From positions 806,001 to 870,000 of the forward strand of contig NZ_OCMS01000002.1 of the NCBI RefSeq assembly GCF_900215325.1: a DNA stretch of 64,000 bases. Reading direction: 5' to 3'. Positions 1-9,015 of this stretch are shown here, piece by piece (the stretch's first letter is position 1; every line of letters begins with the position of its first letter). The notes beneath the pieces were generated by a model. It ran no database searches. It worked only from the letters and a program-made list of their open reading frames with translations, and had not been told where the DNA came from. Position numbers and translations under genes: made by a program. This DNA comes from Fibrobacter sp. UWB16 (GTDB taxonomy: Bacteria; Fibrobacterota; Fibrobacteria; Fibrobacterales; Fibrobacteraceae).

Positions 1-2
1 TA

Positions 3-839
3 GAGATAAAGAAACAAGTTCCGGACCTTGAACTTGAAGTATTCGTCCATGGCGCTGTTTGCATGGCTATGTCTGGCCGCTGTATGCTTTCGAACTGGGT
101 GACGCACCGTGATGCAAACCAGGGCGCTTGTGATAACAGCTGCCGCATGCCGTATCGCTTGTATGCGAACTCCGGTCCACAGGTCGAGGACTATCGCGAA
201 CATGAAGGCTCTTTTGCGCTTCAGCGAACTGACCGTCCGGAACTTGATCCGATTGCCCTCGACGAAGATACGTGGGGCACCTACTTTATGAGTAGTCGTG
301 ACCTCTGCGCCTTGGATGTGATTCCAGAACTCGTGGCGGGCGGGCTTGATTCCTTCAAAATCGAAGGTCGTACGCGTTCTGTGTATTACTTGAGCCAGGT
401 CGTGCGTGCATACCGTATGGCCATTGACGCCGTTGCAGATGGAAAGCCCGTGCCCGAAGAAAGCCGTCGTGCGATTACCTTTGTCGATGGGCGAGGCTTT
501 ATGCCGGGATTCTTGCGCGGACCGTTGCCGCAGAATTACGAGGCGACTCACGTGGATGCCGCTGGTGGCTGCGTGGCGGCCCAGATCAAGGACTATGACA
601 ATGCTACGGGCGCATGCCTTGTGAATGTGAAAAATCCGTTCTCTATGGATGATTCCTTAGAGCTGATGACTCCCGATGGCATGCAGAAGTGCGAAGTCGA
701 GGAAATGCTGGATTTCCGCGGTGCAGCTGCGGATCGGTTGAATCCGGGAACTGAAGGACGCGTTTTTTTGGGAAAAAATACCTTGAATAGCGAAAAAATC
801 GCCAAATTTGGCTTTCTTGTGAAACGTGCAAATTCATAA
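3..839 (+). CDS. U32 family peptidase, TrhP/YegQ-like (5' truncated)
   Basis: The reading frame is open from the first bases of the window, so the gene begins upstream and only the C-terminal ~278 residues are visible. The stretch EVFVHGAVCMAMSGRC followed by a cysteine-rich segment (NQGACDNSCR) is the U32 signature, in which cysteines are thought to ligate an iron-sulfur cluster. Near the end, LELMTPDG belongs to the U32 C-terminal beta domain found in the YegQ/TrhP branch, which takes part in 5-hydroxyuridine formation at tRNA position 34. Other members (RlhA) act on 23S rRNA. The internal ATG at 63 lies inside the signature and is not the true start. The family is certain, the exact substrate is not. 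Confidence 0.88.
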   Translation, partial: EIKKQVPDLELEVFVHGAVCMAMSGRCMLSNWVTHRDANQGACDNSCRMPYRLYANSGPQVEDYREHEGSFALQRTDRPELDPIALDEDTWGTYFMSSRDLCALDVIPELVAGGLDSFKIEGRTRSVYYLSQVVRAYRMAIDAVADGKPVPEESRRAITFVDGRGFMPGFLRGPLPQNYEATHVDAAGGCVAAQIKDYDNATGACLVNVKNPFSMDDSLELMTPDGMQKCEVEEMLDFRGAAADRLNPGTEGRVFLGKNTLNSEKIAKFGFLVKRANS

Positions 840-866
840 TATACCATAAAAAAATAGATTTGGAAC

Positions 867-1328
867 ATGGCAGTCGATAAAGCGACAAAAGAACAGGATG
901 AACTTGAACTTTATCAGATTGATGATAAAGCGATTGTGCCATTCTTCCAGAAACATCTGGAAGAGTTGCGGCAGTTCATTCACGATCATCAGTGCAATGA
1001 TCATCTTTGCTTATTGGTATTGCTAAAGCAGTTTATTCGTACTTACCGCATGCCGTTCAACATGCAGCGCTATATGGAAGTCCAGAGAACTTTCATCCAG
1101 CGTTCTTTGCATGACAAAATCCAGGACCGCCAGCAGGCCGTGAGCCACTGGATTCAGGAATTTGCCGGTCGCCATCGTAACCGTATGATCCAGCTGCAGT
1201 GCCTTTACCTTGATAGAGTCAAGGATCGCCTGCTACCTGAAATCGAAAAGCTGCTCGAAAACCGGATCGACCACCTGCAAGAAAAACTCGACGAAAACAA
1301 GAATCAGAATCAAAACCAGAATCAATAA
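867..1328 (+). CDS. hypothetical protein, helical, Q/N-rich tail
   Basis: This 153-residue protein has no family I recognise. It begins 27 bases after the U32 gene and is probably co-transcribed with it. There is no signal peptide or membrane segment. The composition is strongly helical with many charged, Gln and His residues, and it ends in an NQNQNQNQ tail encoded by an aat/cag-type run that could vary by slippage. A rho-independent hairpin follows 24 bases after the stop. A cytoplasmic function linked to RNA modification could be guessed only from position. Confidence 0.6.
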   Translation: MAVDKATKEQDELELYQIDDKAIVPFFQKHLEELRQFIHDHQCNDHLCLLVLLKQFIRTYRMPFNMQRYMEVQRTFIQRSLHDKIQDRQQAVSHWIQEFAGRHRNRMIQLQCLYLDRVKDRLLPEIEKLLENRIDHLQEKLDENKNQNQNQNQ

Positions 1329-1352
1329 AGATTTGTTTGATTAAAAAATTAA

Positions 1353-1375
1353 GCCGCGCTTTTGAAAGGCGCGGC
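1353..1375. terminator. bidirectional rho-independent terminator
   Basis: GCCGCGC at 1353-1359 pairs with GCGCGGC at 1369-1375. On the minus strand the stem is followed by a T-rich tract (1342-1350), and on the plus strand by ATTTCGTTT. It sits between the convergent genes ending at 1328 (+) and 1421 (-). Confidence 0.75.
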
Positions 1376-1420
1376 ATTTCGTTTGATGAACTTCTGACCT
1401 TTGAAGGCTACTGGGGCTGC

Positions 1421-2488
1421 TTACGAGCAGCGGAGCACTTGGCCTGGGCGGATTTTTTCGGACTTGAGGTTGTTCAGGCGCTTGATGTGTTCGACAGATG
1501 TGCCATACTTGTGGGCAATCTTGCCAAGGCAATCGCCGCGGCGGACCTTGTAAAACTTGCTCTTGCCGATTTCCCTTTGGTAGGCGGCTTCGACTTCTTG
1601 AAGTTTATCTGTATCAAGCGTGACGGAAATATCTCTGAAAGTGCCTTCGGCAAAGTCGTAGACTGTTTCAGGATTGATGTACACGCCGTTGTAGCGCATT
1701 TCGAAGTGCAAGTGGGCGCCGAACGAGCGACCTGAGTTGCCTCCAACGCCAATCGTATCGCCGGCCTGGAGTTCATCGCCGACCTTGACCTTCCAGCGTT
1801 CAAGATGGGCGTAAAGCGTTGTAAGACCGTTGCCGTGGTCCAAGATCACGTAGCGGCCATAACCCTTGCGGCGGCCCTGGTTGCGGACTTTGACGACCTT
1901 GCCTGCAAAAGCGGCAACGATTGTGCGGTCTTCACCGTGGCAGAGACCGAGGTCTACACCGCGATGCATGCGGTGCTTGCGCGGACCGTAATGACCTGCA
2001 ATACGGCGGCTTTCCGTCGGGATGATGGACGTCGTCATGTCGAGGACAAATAGCTTAGCAGGTGCGCCTGTAGAGGCAGAGTCCGTTGTAGCCTTGATGT
2101 CGGCATCGGCTTCTGCGTATTCGCGGACGGCTTCTTCGGTGTCGAGGCTATCGCTATTGATGCCTTCTTCTGTTCCGAGATCCGCTGCTGCAGAATCGTT
2201 AATCAAGTCTTGCTTGGCGACTTTTTCGACTTTTTCGACCTTGGGCGCTGCCTTAGCCTTGCGAGACTTGGACTTTTTCTGAGTAAAATTGCTTTCGTTG
2301 ATGTAGAATTTTCCGACGGTAGGTGCTTCTGCTTCAGGGGCGAAGTCATTTATGCCGTCAATAGTCTGGTTCAATTCCGTGTTTTTGGAGTCAACCAAGC
2401 GAGGAACAATTTTTCCGGCCATGTCGTCGTCTTTTGCAAAAAGGGCGAGAGGCAGGACTCCTGCAATGAGTATAGTCTTAATCTTCAT
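1421..2488 (-). CDS. M23 (LytM) peptidase with C-terminal LysM
   Basis: A secreted cell-wall endopeptidase-like protein of 355 residues. Residues 1-19 form a signal peptide. A charged, Glu/Lys/Ala-rich spacer runs to about residue 150. The M23 domain covers ~160-275 with H175-x3-D179 (HRGVD), H228 and H259-x-H261 (HLHFE), the full Zn-binding and catalytic set expected of an active LytM fold. A LysM domain (~311-355, YKVRRGDCLGKIA) would hold the enzyme on peptidoglycan. The usual M23/LysM order in NlpD-like proteins is LysM first, so here it is reversed. It is monocistronic, convergent with the small gene upstream, and bounded by the terminator at 1353. A second M23 protein lies at 45797. Confidence 0.92.
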   Translation of the reverse strand: MKIKTILIAGVLPLALFAKDDDMAGKIVPRLVDSKNTELNQTIDGINDFAPEAEAPTVGKFYINESNFTQKKSKSRKAKAAPKVEKVEKVAKQDLINDSAAADLGTEEGINSDSLDTEEAVREYAEADADIKATTDSASTGAPAKLFVLDMTTSIIPTESRRIAGHYGPRKHRMHRGVDLGLCHGEDRTIVAAFAGKVVKVRNQGRRKGYGRYVILDHGNGLTTLYAHLERWKVKVGDELQAGDTIGVGGNSGRSFGAHLHFEMRYNGVYINPETVYDFAEGTFRDISVTLDTDKLQEVEAAYQREIGKSKFYKVRRGDCLGKIAHKYGTSVEHIKRLNNLKSEKIRPGQVLRCS

Positions 2489-2662
2489 ATAAAATACGCA
2501 ATCTATATATATGGGCTCAAAAATACTCTATTTTTGGAGTTTTGTCACTATGTTTAGAACAATTTTTCACGAGATATTAACAAGAAAACTTTGTGTAGTA
2601 TTCTTGTAAACTTATGGAAGCCCTAGAATGCGTAAATTTCTATAAAAATGGTCAAAAAGTCG

Positions 2663-3214
2663 TTATTGCACTTCGCATTTTTCTATGCCTTCGTTGATTT
2701 CTTCGAGTGTGCTTTTAACGGTTTCGTAATAGTCTTTTTCTTTGTGTTGGAGAGCCGCTATGTAAGCGTCGTCGATGCGGACTCCTTTATAAATGCTGTA
2801 GATGGAGGTGCTGTCCATTTCGCAAGGAGTCAGGCCTGTGGGGCATTCTGGAACACCATATACAGGCGCGTTCCCTAGATGACCTAAGAGATCCCTGTAA
2901 CAACTGTTATTGCCGTAATAGTCCGGATTATCCTTGTGCTGTTCATCGAGCTTTTCGAAGGCGATAGATGCTGCGTGAGCTTGGGCGTTGTAATGGTTAC
3001 TCCAGCCTTTTGTCATTTCGCAATATTGATATTCGGGAATGCATGTTCCTCTGAGCCCGGTTGTATCCGTTGTTGTTAATTTGGCGAGCTCTTTGTCAAT
3101 GTCGATAAATGCTGAAGGTTTTTCGGCTGACGTTCCTGAATCGCAGCTTGTCCAAAAGAACGAAGCCCCCGAAAGGAACAGTTTCCCCAGAATGTTATGA
3201 AATTTTTTAAGCAT
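2663..3214 (-). CDS. putative lipoprotein, unknown function
   Basis: A 183-residue protein with a basic N-terminus, a hydrophobic stretch and Cys24 in the sequence FFWTSC, which reads as a degenerate lipobox. The first part of the mature chain is Ser/Thr-rich (DSGTSAEKPS), as is common for surface lipoproteins. Seven further cysteines are spread through the rest (for example CIPEYQYCEM and CPTGLTPCEM), suggesting disulfides in the periplasm. The start has AGGA-like bases upstream on the minus strand. No family is recognised. The gene stands alone, with about 170 bases to the M23 gene and 270 to the MBOAT gene. Confidence 0.65.
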   Translation of the reverse strand: MLKKFHNILGKLFLSGASFFWTSCDSGTSAEKPSAFIDIDKELAKLTTTDTTGLRGTCIPEYQYCEMTKGWSNHYNAQAHAASIAFEKLDEQHKDNPDYYGNNSCYRDLLGHLGNAPVYGVPECPTGLTPCEMDSTSIYSIYKGVRIDDAYIAALQHKEKDYYETVKSTLEEINEGIEKCEVQ

Positions 3215-3379
3215 CGAATTTCCTCCACATCACTTACTATACAAAATAAATTAATGGGATGTAAAGAAATGTAAGAATTGACCTCAAAAGCGCAGTTTCT
3301 TGAGGGTTGTTCTGTATTTGTTTGGATAAATGTATTATATAGAACAATCTTATTGATGAGGCTTGTCTATAATAAAAAA

Positions 3380-3396
3380 GGCGTGCTTGGCACGCC
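3380..3396 (-). terminator. terminator of the O-acetylation operon
   Basis: GGCGTGC and GCACGCC form a 7-bp stem with loop TTG. Read on the minus strand it is followed by six T residues (3374-3379). It lies ~90 bases past the stop of the MBOAT gene. Confidence 0.75.
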
Positions 3397-3488
3397 CCTT
3401 TTGTCTTTGTACAAGTACCAAATGCTAGGCTCAGAAATAGACTTGCAAGCAAGTCTGCTTCATTCGCCTTACGCATTTGTCGTCTGAT

Positions 3489-5339
3489 TTAGAATTGGAA
3501 GTAAATGAACGGGCAGGAATCTGCGCTCATGAACTGGTAAATCACGAAGATGATGAACGCTGTTGCCGCCACCATTCCCGGAATCGGGAGCGATGCAAAC
3601 GTGATGCGGTAACGGGACTTCACGCGCTTCGGAATCCAGTGGATAAGCATACCAGCGATGAACACGAGGATGATATTGATGTGTTCCCATGCAATCGGGA
3701 GAATCGTGTCCCAGCGCCAGGCGGTACCCATCTGGTGCACCATGTTCTTTGCCGTGTTCCATGCGACTTCGTTTGCTTCTGCCGGGTCGAGGTTTGAACC
3801 TGCGCGGAAGAAGAGACGCGTGAACGTGATGAACACAAACGTGAGCGTCACATTCCATGCGGTTGTGAGCCACGGCAGTTGTTTTTGGCAGAACAAGTGG
3901 TAGATAATGGTCGAGTAGATGCCTACGAAGAGCACGCCGAACCATACAGCGGTAATCGCGCATATAGGAATCGTGTAGTGCTTGTAGAGGATCGCGCTCA
4001 GTGCAAAGAAACCAAGTGCAATCGATGCTCGGACGGTTGCGCTGCGCTTGACCCAGAGCTTGTTGAACACCTGACCAAAGCCGTTCAAGCCGCCCCAGAT
4101 GATGAAGTTCCAGCTTGCGCCATGCCACCAACCGCCGACTATCTGCGTTGCCATGGCGTTCATGTTTGTGGTAATCGTCTTGCGGGATTCCGGCTTGAAG
4201 TAAGCAAAAATCGCGATGTAGAGGAAGAACACGCCAAGAGCAATGCCGACCCACATGCTGCCAGAAAGGAGAATGGCCACAAGGCTCAAGAATCCCATCC
4301 AGAAGAACGTGCCGACGGTTGCGTTTCTGTTACCGCCAAGAGGGATGTACAAGTAATCGCGCCACCAGCTAGAAAGCGAAATGTGCCAACGGCGCCAGAA
4401 TTCGGTCGGGCTCTTTGCCTTGTACGGGCTGTTGAAGTTTTGCGGCAGGCGGAAACCCATGAGGAGGGCAACGCCGATCGCGATATCCGTGTAACCCGAG
4501 AAGTCGGCGTAAACCTGTAACGAATAAGCGAAAAGGGCAATCAGGTTTTCAAGGCCGGTAAAGAGGAGCGGCGTGTCGAAAACGCGGTCCACAAAGTTCG
4601 TGGCGAGGTAGTCACTCAAGATGATTTTCTTGGCGAGACCGTTCAAAATCCAGAACACGGCCATGCCGAAGGCGCGGCGGGGGAGGAAATACGGCTTGTA
4701 AAGTTGCGGCACAAACTTGTCTGCACGCACAATCGGACCAGCCACGAGCTGCGGGAAGAACGAAAGGTAAAAGCCGAAATTCAAAATGTTGTCTACAGCC
4801 TTAATCTTACCGCGGTAAATGTCGATGCAGTAACTCATTGCCTGGAACGTGAAGAACGAAATGCCCACCGGGAGGATAATTGTATCCACGAGCGAGTGCG
4901 TGTTGAACATCGCATTGCTTGCGGCGGCAAAGAAGTTGTACACGTGGAGCTCGATGCCGGTAAAGTCGTAAAGTGCGTCCAGGAAGAAGTAAGAGTATTT
5001 ATAATAGCAGAGCACCAGCAAGTCGATAATCACGACTATAATCATCAAAAGTTTCTTTTTCCACTTTTCTTCTGCTTTCTCAATCCACTTGCCGATGAAG
5101 AAGTTTGCTATCACGCAGAAGATGAGGATGCACACGTAGCTGCCGCTCGTCTTGTAGTAGAAGAACAAGCTCGTCGCAAACAGGAACGCGTTGCGGAGCA
5201 GAAGCTTGCTGTGGACTAACGAGAAGATGGCGAAGACGACCGCGAAGAAACCCCAGAAATAGAACTGGGTGAAGAGTAACGGGGAGTTCGGGTCAAACGC
5301 AAATGTGCGGGTCAGGTAGGGGATGATATAGTCAAGCAT
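3489..5339 (-). CDS. MBOAT O-acyltransferase (AlgI/DltB type)
   Basis: A 616-residue polytopic inner-membrane protein. Motifs diagnostic for the AlgI branch are SFFPQLVAGPIVR (~193-205), YADFSGYTDIAIG (~277-289), FWRRWHISLSSWWRDY (~314-329, His319) and GGWWHGASWNF with the catalytic His near 406. Such proteins pass acetyl groups across the membrane to periplasmic SGNH partners that modify polysaccharide. The gene is last in a minus-strand run after two SGNH proteins, starting 26 bases after the second one. This supports a polysaccharide or cell-wall O-acetylation role; the acceptor polymer is not indicated. Confidence 0.92.
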   Translation of the reverse strand: MLDYIIPYLTRTFAFDPNSPLLFTQFYFWGFFAVVFAIFSLVHSKLLLRNAFLFATSLFFYYKTSGSYVCILIFCVIANFFIGKWIEKAEEKWKKKLLMIIVVIIDLLVLCYYKYSYFFLDALYDFTGIELHVYNFFAAASNAMFNTHSLVDTIILPVGISFFTFQAMSYCIDIYRGKIKAVDNILNFGFYLSFFPQLVAGPIVRADKFVPQLYKPYFLPRRAFGMAVFWILNGLAKKIILSDYLATNFVDRVFDTPLLFTGLENLIALFAYSLQVYADFSGYTDIAIGVALLMGFRLPQNFNSPYKAKSPTEFWRRWHISLSSWWRDYLYIPLGGNRNATVGTFFWMGFLSLVAILLSGSMWVGIALGVFFLYIAIFAYFKPESRKTITTNMNAMATQIVGGWWHGASWNFIIWGGLNGFGQVFNKLWVKRSATVRASIALGFFALSAILYKHYTIPICAITAVWFGVLFVGIYSTIIYHLFCQKQLPWLTTAWNVTLTFVFITFTRLFFRAGSNLDPAEANEVAWNTAKNMVHQMGTAWRWDTILPIAWEHINIILVFIAGMLIHWIPKRVKSRYRITFASLPIPGMVAATAFIIFVIYQFMSADSCPFIYFQF

Positions 5340-5365
5340 GATTTTTGGGCTTGTAAATTAGAAAA

Positions 5366-7342
5366 TTATTTAGCGTCCTGTGCTTCGGGTTTCAGCGGAA
5401 CTTGAATTTTTGGTTGCGCGGGTTGTGCTGTTTGCTTTACGACTTCAGGCATCGGGACATCTTTATGGGCGGCAGCGGCAAGCTTTGGCATTTGCGGAGG
5501 GGCGACCGTTTTTTCGGCAGTTTGCTTGGCCGTCGATTCTGGTTTTGCCGGGGCGGCATCAGCCGATTTAGAAGGAAGCGGCGTTGCTACCTTTGCCTGG
5601 ATGGTTGCTGCAGTCTTTTCGACTGGAGTCTGTGGAGCCTTAGCCTGAATGGTTGGCGCTGCGCTAGAGGCTGTTTTGGCCGTAGGTGTCGCCTGAACCT
5701 TTGGAGCTACGCTTGATGCTGCCGGAATTGTTGCCGGTGTCTGAGGCTGTGCCGGTTTAGATTGGACAACGGCCGGCGATTCTGCAGGGAGGCTTGCGAT
5801 ATGGTCAAAGTAGGCCTGTATTAAAGCCTTGTAGAACATGTCGCCGAGCAACTGGTAGCCTGCGGTTTTGAAGTGGACTTTGTCTTTCTTGGCGAGGTCC
5901 GCCTTTTCCCACTTGGCCATGGAACCAAGACCACCCATGATGGAGAACTTGTCCCAGACGCCTGCCTTGTGCTTGTCGGCGAGCATAAAGAACGATTTAC
6001 GTGCAACTTCGCCGTTTGGGTGCTGCACGTACTTTCTTTTACGGACTTTGCGGTAAGAATCGTTATTGGTCTCGAAAATGAATGCGGTTTTCGGGCTTAC
6101 CTTGCGGATTCGCTGGATGAGCTTGTCGTAGTCTTCGCGGAAGATTTTGTCGTTAAAGACATCGACGTTAGCATCGTTAATGCCAATCGCAAAAATCACG
6201 AGGTCCGGCTTGTAATAAGACATTTCCTTTTCGAACAGCGGGCAAACTTCTTCAAAGTAGTTCGAAACCTTGGCGCCGTTAATGCCGACGTTCGTGTAGG
6301 TGATGCCGGGGGCGTTGTTCTCTGCCAAAATGCCTGTGAGCGTAAAGTGCGGGCGAGGCGGAACTGTATCTGCGGCGGCTGAATCTAGAGTAGCTTGCAA
6401 ATCTTCGTCGCGGTTCAGGCAGTTCGTGTCGAGGACGTCTTCGCAGTCGCCCTGGAACATCGAATCAGCTGCGGCCACTTGCGAGGCTTGCTGAGAGGAT
6501 GCTGGCGGAGGCGTTATTCCAAGCGAATCCATGCGCAAAGAATCTGCAACACGAGCGAGAGAGTCTGCGCGGGCGACGGAATCCTTGAAGAGCGAGTCCG
6601 TGATGAACGCGGCCACTTCGGCTTGCTTGGTCGTGTCTGCCCAGCGGAATGCAATCTGGATCGTGTCAATCGGGCGCGGGCTTGTGAAAACGTAGCTTTG
6701 GCTCGTGGAATCAAATGTTCCAAAGACATCCATCGAGTCTATGCGAAGCACCGGTTCAACGTCGTTGCTGTCGCTATAGCCGAAAACTCTAAAGCTTGTT
6801 TCGCCCCAAATCGGTTCGGTATTGTACTTGTCCAAAAGGAGCGTGATTTCGGCACGCGGGTCGCGAGTGCTGATGGCAATGCCGAGGAGACCGAGCGGTT
6901 TAGTGATTTCGTGCTGAACGTTCTTGTTCTTGTCCCAAATGCCCTTATAATAGCTAGCGTAGCTTGCGGGGGTGTTTGTCCTAGCTGCCGAATACGGGAA
7001 TACGAAACCGCGGCCAGCCGATGCACCCGGATATTCTTTTACCAGGTGTTCGCGGATGCGGCCCGAGATGACGTCAGCCTGCAAGTGCGAACCGCCAATG
7101 TGGAGGATGCGCACCTTGCCCCTGTTCTCGAAAACGAGCGTGTCAAGCTTCTTGAAGAACGGCTCGAAACTAGCGCTCCCTTGCGGGAACTGGATGGTGT
7201 TCAAAGACGTATCGATAAAATCGTATTTCGTAAAGTCAACGTCATAGTAGCCCGGGGTGATTTCCATGTCCTTTGCAGAAACCATGGAACCCATGCTAAC
7301 AATGCCAAGTATGGCAGCAATGACGGCAAGCTTTTTCTTCAC
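5366..7342 (-). CDS. secreted SGNH/GDSL hydrolase with Pro/Ala-rich tail
   Basis: A 658-residue protein with a clear signal peptide (cleavage near VSA-KD, ~23). Block I is HIGGSHLQAD, with Ser in place of the canonical GDS context, block II Gly lies in GINGAKVS, block III is AIGINDAN, and the C-terminal block V His is in KVHFKTAGY. These are the catalytic blocks of the SGNH fold used by AlgJ/AlgX/PatB-type acetyltransferases and esterases. Residues ~515-658 are low-complexity Pro/Ala/Lys/Gln sequence, possibly a wall-spanning arm. It lies 19 bases downstream of the first SGNH gene and 26 upstream of the MBOAT gene, so translation is probably coupled within one operon. Confidence 0.85.
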   Translation of the reverse strand: MKKKLAVIAAILGIVSMGSMVSAKDMEITPGYYDVDFTKYDFIDTSLNTIQFPQGSASFEPFFKKLDTLVFENRGKVRILHIGGSHLQADVISGRIREHLVKEYPGASAGRGFVFPYSAARTNTPASYASYYKGIWDKNKNVQHEITKPLGLLGIAISTRDPRAEITLLLDKYNTEPIWGETSFRVFGYSDSNDVEPVLRIDSMDVFGTFDSTSQSYVFTSPRPIDTIQIAFRWADTTKQAEVAAFITDSLFKDSVARADSLARVADSLRMDSLGITPPPASSQQASQVAAADSMFQGDCEDVLDTNCLNRDEDLQATLDSAAADTVPPRPHFTLTGILAENNAPGITYTNVGINGAKVSNYFEEVCPLFEKEMSYYKPDLVIFAIGINDANVDVFNDKIFREDYDKLIQRIRKVSPKTAFIFETNNDSYRKVRKRKYVQHPNGEVARKSFFMLADKHKAGVWDKFSIMGGLGSMAKWEKADLAKKDKVHFKTAGYQLLGDMFYKALIQAYFDHIASLPAESPAVVQSKPAQPQTPATIPAASSVAPKVQATPTAKTASSAAPTIQAKAPQTPVEKTAATIQAKVATPLPSKSADAAPAKPESTAKQTAEKTVAPPQMPKLAAAAHKDVPMPEVVKQTAQPAQPKIQVPLKPEAQDAK

Positions 7343-7361
7343 TTAACACCCCCTCCGGTAT

Positions 7362-8978
7362 TTAAGGATTTAGCTTTTCTTTGTTCAAATCAATTACTTT
7401 AGTCGTGTCGGCGTTTGCCTGTTTTTTGTCCGAGAACTTGCGAATGTCCTTAAGTTTCGAATCGTTCAGGTGATGCCTGTCGCGGAACTGGAAGTAATCG
7501 TAGTACATGTGGAGCGATGAGCAGAATAGATCGCCCATATAAGAGGCTCCGCGGCGCGTAAAATGCACGTGGTCTGTAAAGCCGAGCGGTGGGGACTTCT
7601 TGACCCACTTGATCATGGCGTTTTCGCCACCCATCACGCGGTGCATATCCCAGTAGGCAAGGCCGTTTTCAAGAGCCACTTCGCGCAACATCTTGATGGT
7701 GATGCCAAGTCCCGGGTATGTTTGCCATCTTCCGTTAATTTGTTTTGCCATATCGGCCGGACCGATGAACAAAATGTCTGCATCCGGATTGGCTTTCTTG
7801 ACGGATTGAATTTGTCTGGTAATGAGTTTCTTGCTCCAGTCAAGATTCTTGGGGGTCATGCTCGGAACCATGTTTCCGCCGTATTCCATGATGATGAGTT
7901 TTGCATTCATGGCCTTGTAGGATTCGGCAAGAAGTTGGCTATCGATCTTGTGGAATACCGTACCCGAGCTTCCGCGCATGGCAACGTTGTCCACAGCGAC
8001 ACCGTAAGAACCGTCTACAGAAATCGCATAGATTTCCGTGCGTCCGCTCAGGTAGAGTTTGATGTTCGAGGTCGTATCCGGGAGTTTCCACGTATAAACG
8101 TTCAGCTTCGTGAATTTTTCAACGGCAGGAGCGGCTGCGGTTTCCTTTTTGTTCTTGATTTTGAGTTTCGGCGAACCGTCGGCATTTGTTCCAACTTGTT
8201 CCGTCACTTCGTGTTCGTAGGTGAGGCGGAGCTTGAGGCTGCCCTTGTTGCTTGCGAGAACCTTAATCGTGGAGTAGCCGCCTACGTGCGGGAACATGTC
8301 CTTGCGGCCTTCGCGCTTCTTGACGCCGATAACGGCAGAACCGTTGAGCTCACCCACCTGGGCCAAAGGTCCATAGCGGTTGTGCGTGGCGTGTTCTTCC
8401 TTGGGGCCAAAGATGATGTAACGCTGCAAGTCGCCGTTGTTCCACTGCGATGTCGACTGAGACGGAATGTGCATCACGGCTGGGAGCATGCCCGGACCGT
8501 TACCTCCAAATTCAGTCTGCAAGTCTTCGCGGATCGTAGAGGAAATGCGGTCTTCTTCGAGCTGCGAGTCACCGTAATGGATGACGTGGACAACGCTCGA
8601 ATCCTTCTGCGCATTCTGGAGGCTTGTGAAGAAACGGTCAAACCACGTGAGGTCGTTGTTCGGCAAGTCGAAGCGAGTACGGCCTTCTCTAAAGAAGTCT
8701 TCGTAGTACTTGAGAGAATCCGAGTATGCTGCAAATTGCTTTGCCTTGGTCTCTTCCATCATCTGGCGGATGGCGTCTTCTGGGTCTACCTGTTCAACCT
8801 TGACCTTGTTCCCGGCGGAGTCCGTTGTTGTCTCGGCCTTCTCGAAAACTTGGGAAAGCTTCGGGTAGCGGAGCGTCGTATCGCCAACATGGATTCCGTC
8901 TTCAGGGTAGGCAAGCGCCATCAGCCCGAGAACGAGGTACAGAGAAATGATGCTGAGTAATACTTTTACTGGAGTCAT
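7362..8978 (-). CDS. SGNH hydrolase-type protein, membrane-anchored or secreted
   Basis: A 538-residue protein. Residues ~5-23 (VLLSIISLYLVLGLMALAY) form a signal anchor or signal peptide. Block I is HYGDSQLEED, the middle block is IMEYGGNM, and block V is FTDHVHFTRRG with the Asp-x2-His dyad, so the catalytic Ser, Asp and His are all present. It differs from the next SGNH protein outside these blocks and is not a simple duplicate. It is the first of the three O-acetylation genes and follows hisS after only 37 bases, which are occupied by a palindromic repeat. It could transfer or remove acetyl groups delivered by the MBOAT protein. Confidence 0.82.
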   Translation of the reverse strand: MTPVKVLLSIISLYLVLGLMALAYPEDGIHVGDTTLRYPKLSQVFEKAETTTDSAGNKVKVEQVDPEDAIRQMMEETKAKQFAAYSDSLKYYEDFFREGRTRFDLPNNDLTWFDRFFTSLQNAQKDSSVVHVIHYGDSQLEEDRISSTIREDLQTEFGGNGPGMLPAVMHIPSQSTSQWNNGDLQRYIIFGPKEEHATHNRYGPLAQVGELNGSAVIGVKKREGRKDMFPHVGGYSTIKVLASNKGSLKLRLTYEHEVTEQVGTNADGSPKLKIKNKKETAAAPAVEKFTKLNVYTWKLPDTTSNIKLYLSGRTEIYAISVDGSYGVAVDNVAMRGSSGTVFHKIDSQLLAESYKAMNAKLIIMEYGGNMVPSMTPKNLDWSKKLITRQIQSVKKANPDADILFIGPADMAKQINGRWQTYPGLGITIKMLREVALENGLAYWDMHRVMGGENAMIKWVKKSPPLGFTDHVHFTRRGASYMGDLFCSSLHMYYDYFQFRDRHHLNDSKLKDIRKFSDKKQANADTTKVIDLNKEKLNP

Positions 8979-8980
8979 GC

Positions 8981-9014
8981 AGAGATGTCATCCCCGGCTT
9001 GACCGGGGATCTCC
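8981..9014. repeat. dispersed palindromic repeat (GTCAT...CGGGNATCTCC family)
   Basis: TGTCATCCCCGG and CCGGGGATCTCC flank a 5-base spacer. The same ends recur at 11971, 15463, 33251 and (inverted) 33337. It fills the gap between hisS and the SGNH gene and may act as a weak terminator or a transcript-processing site. Confidence 0.7.
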
Positions 9015-9015
9015 T

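Noticed and set aside
3380-3396. Sigma-54 promoter at TTGGCACGCCCC
   Set aside because: The TGGCACG is part of a terminator hairpin, and the -12 half (TTTT) does not match TTGC.
7563-8960. Long open frame (465 codons) antisense to the SGNH gene
   Set aside because: It mirrors the codon pattern of the real minus-strand gene, has no ribosome site and no recognisable motif. The same applies to long antisense frames at 9079-10356, 17952-19112, 36648-37976 and 60208-62091.
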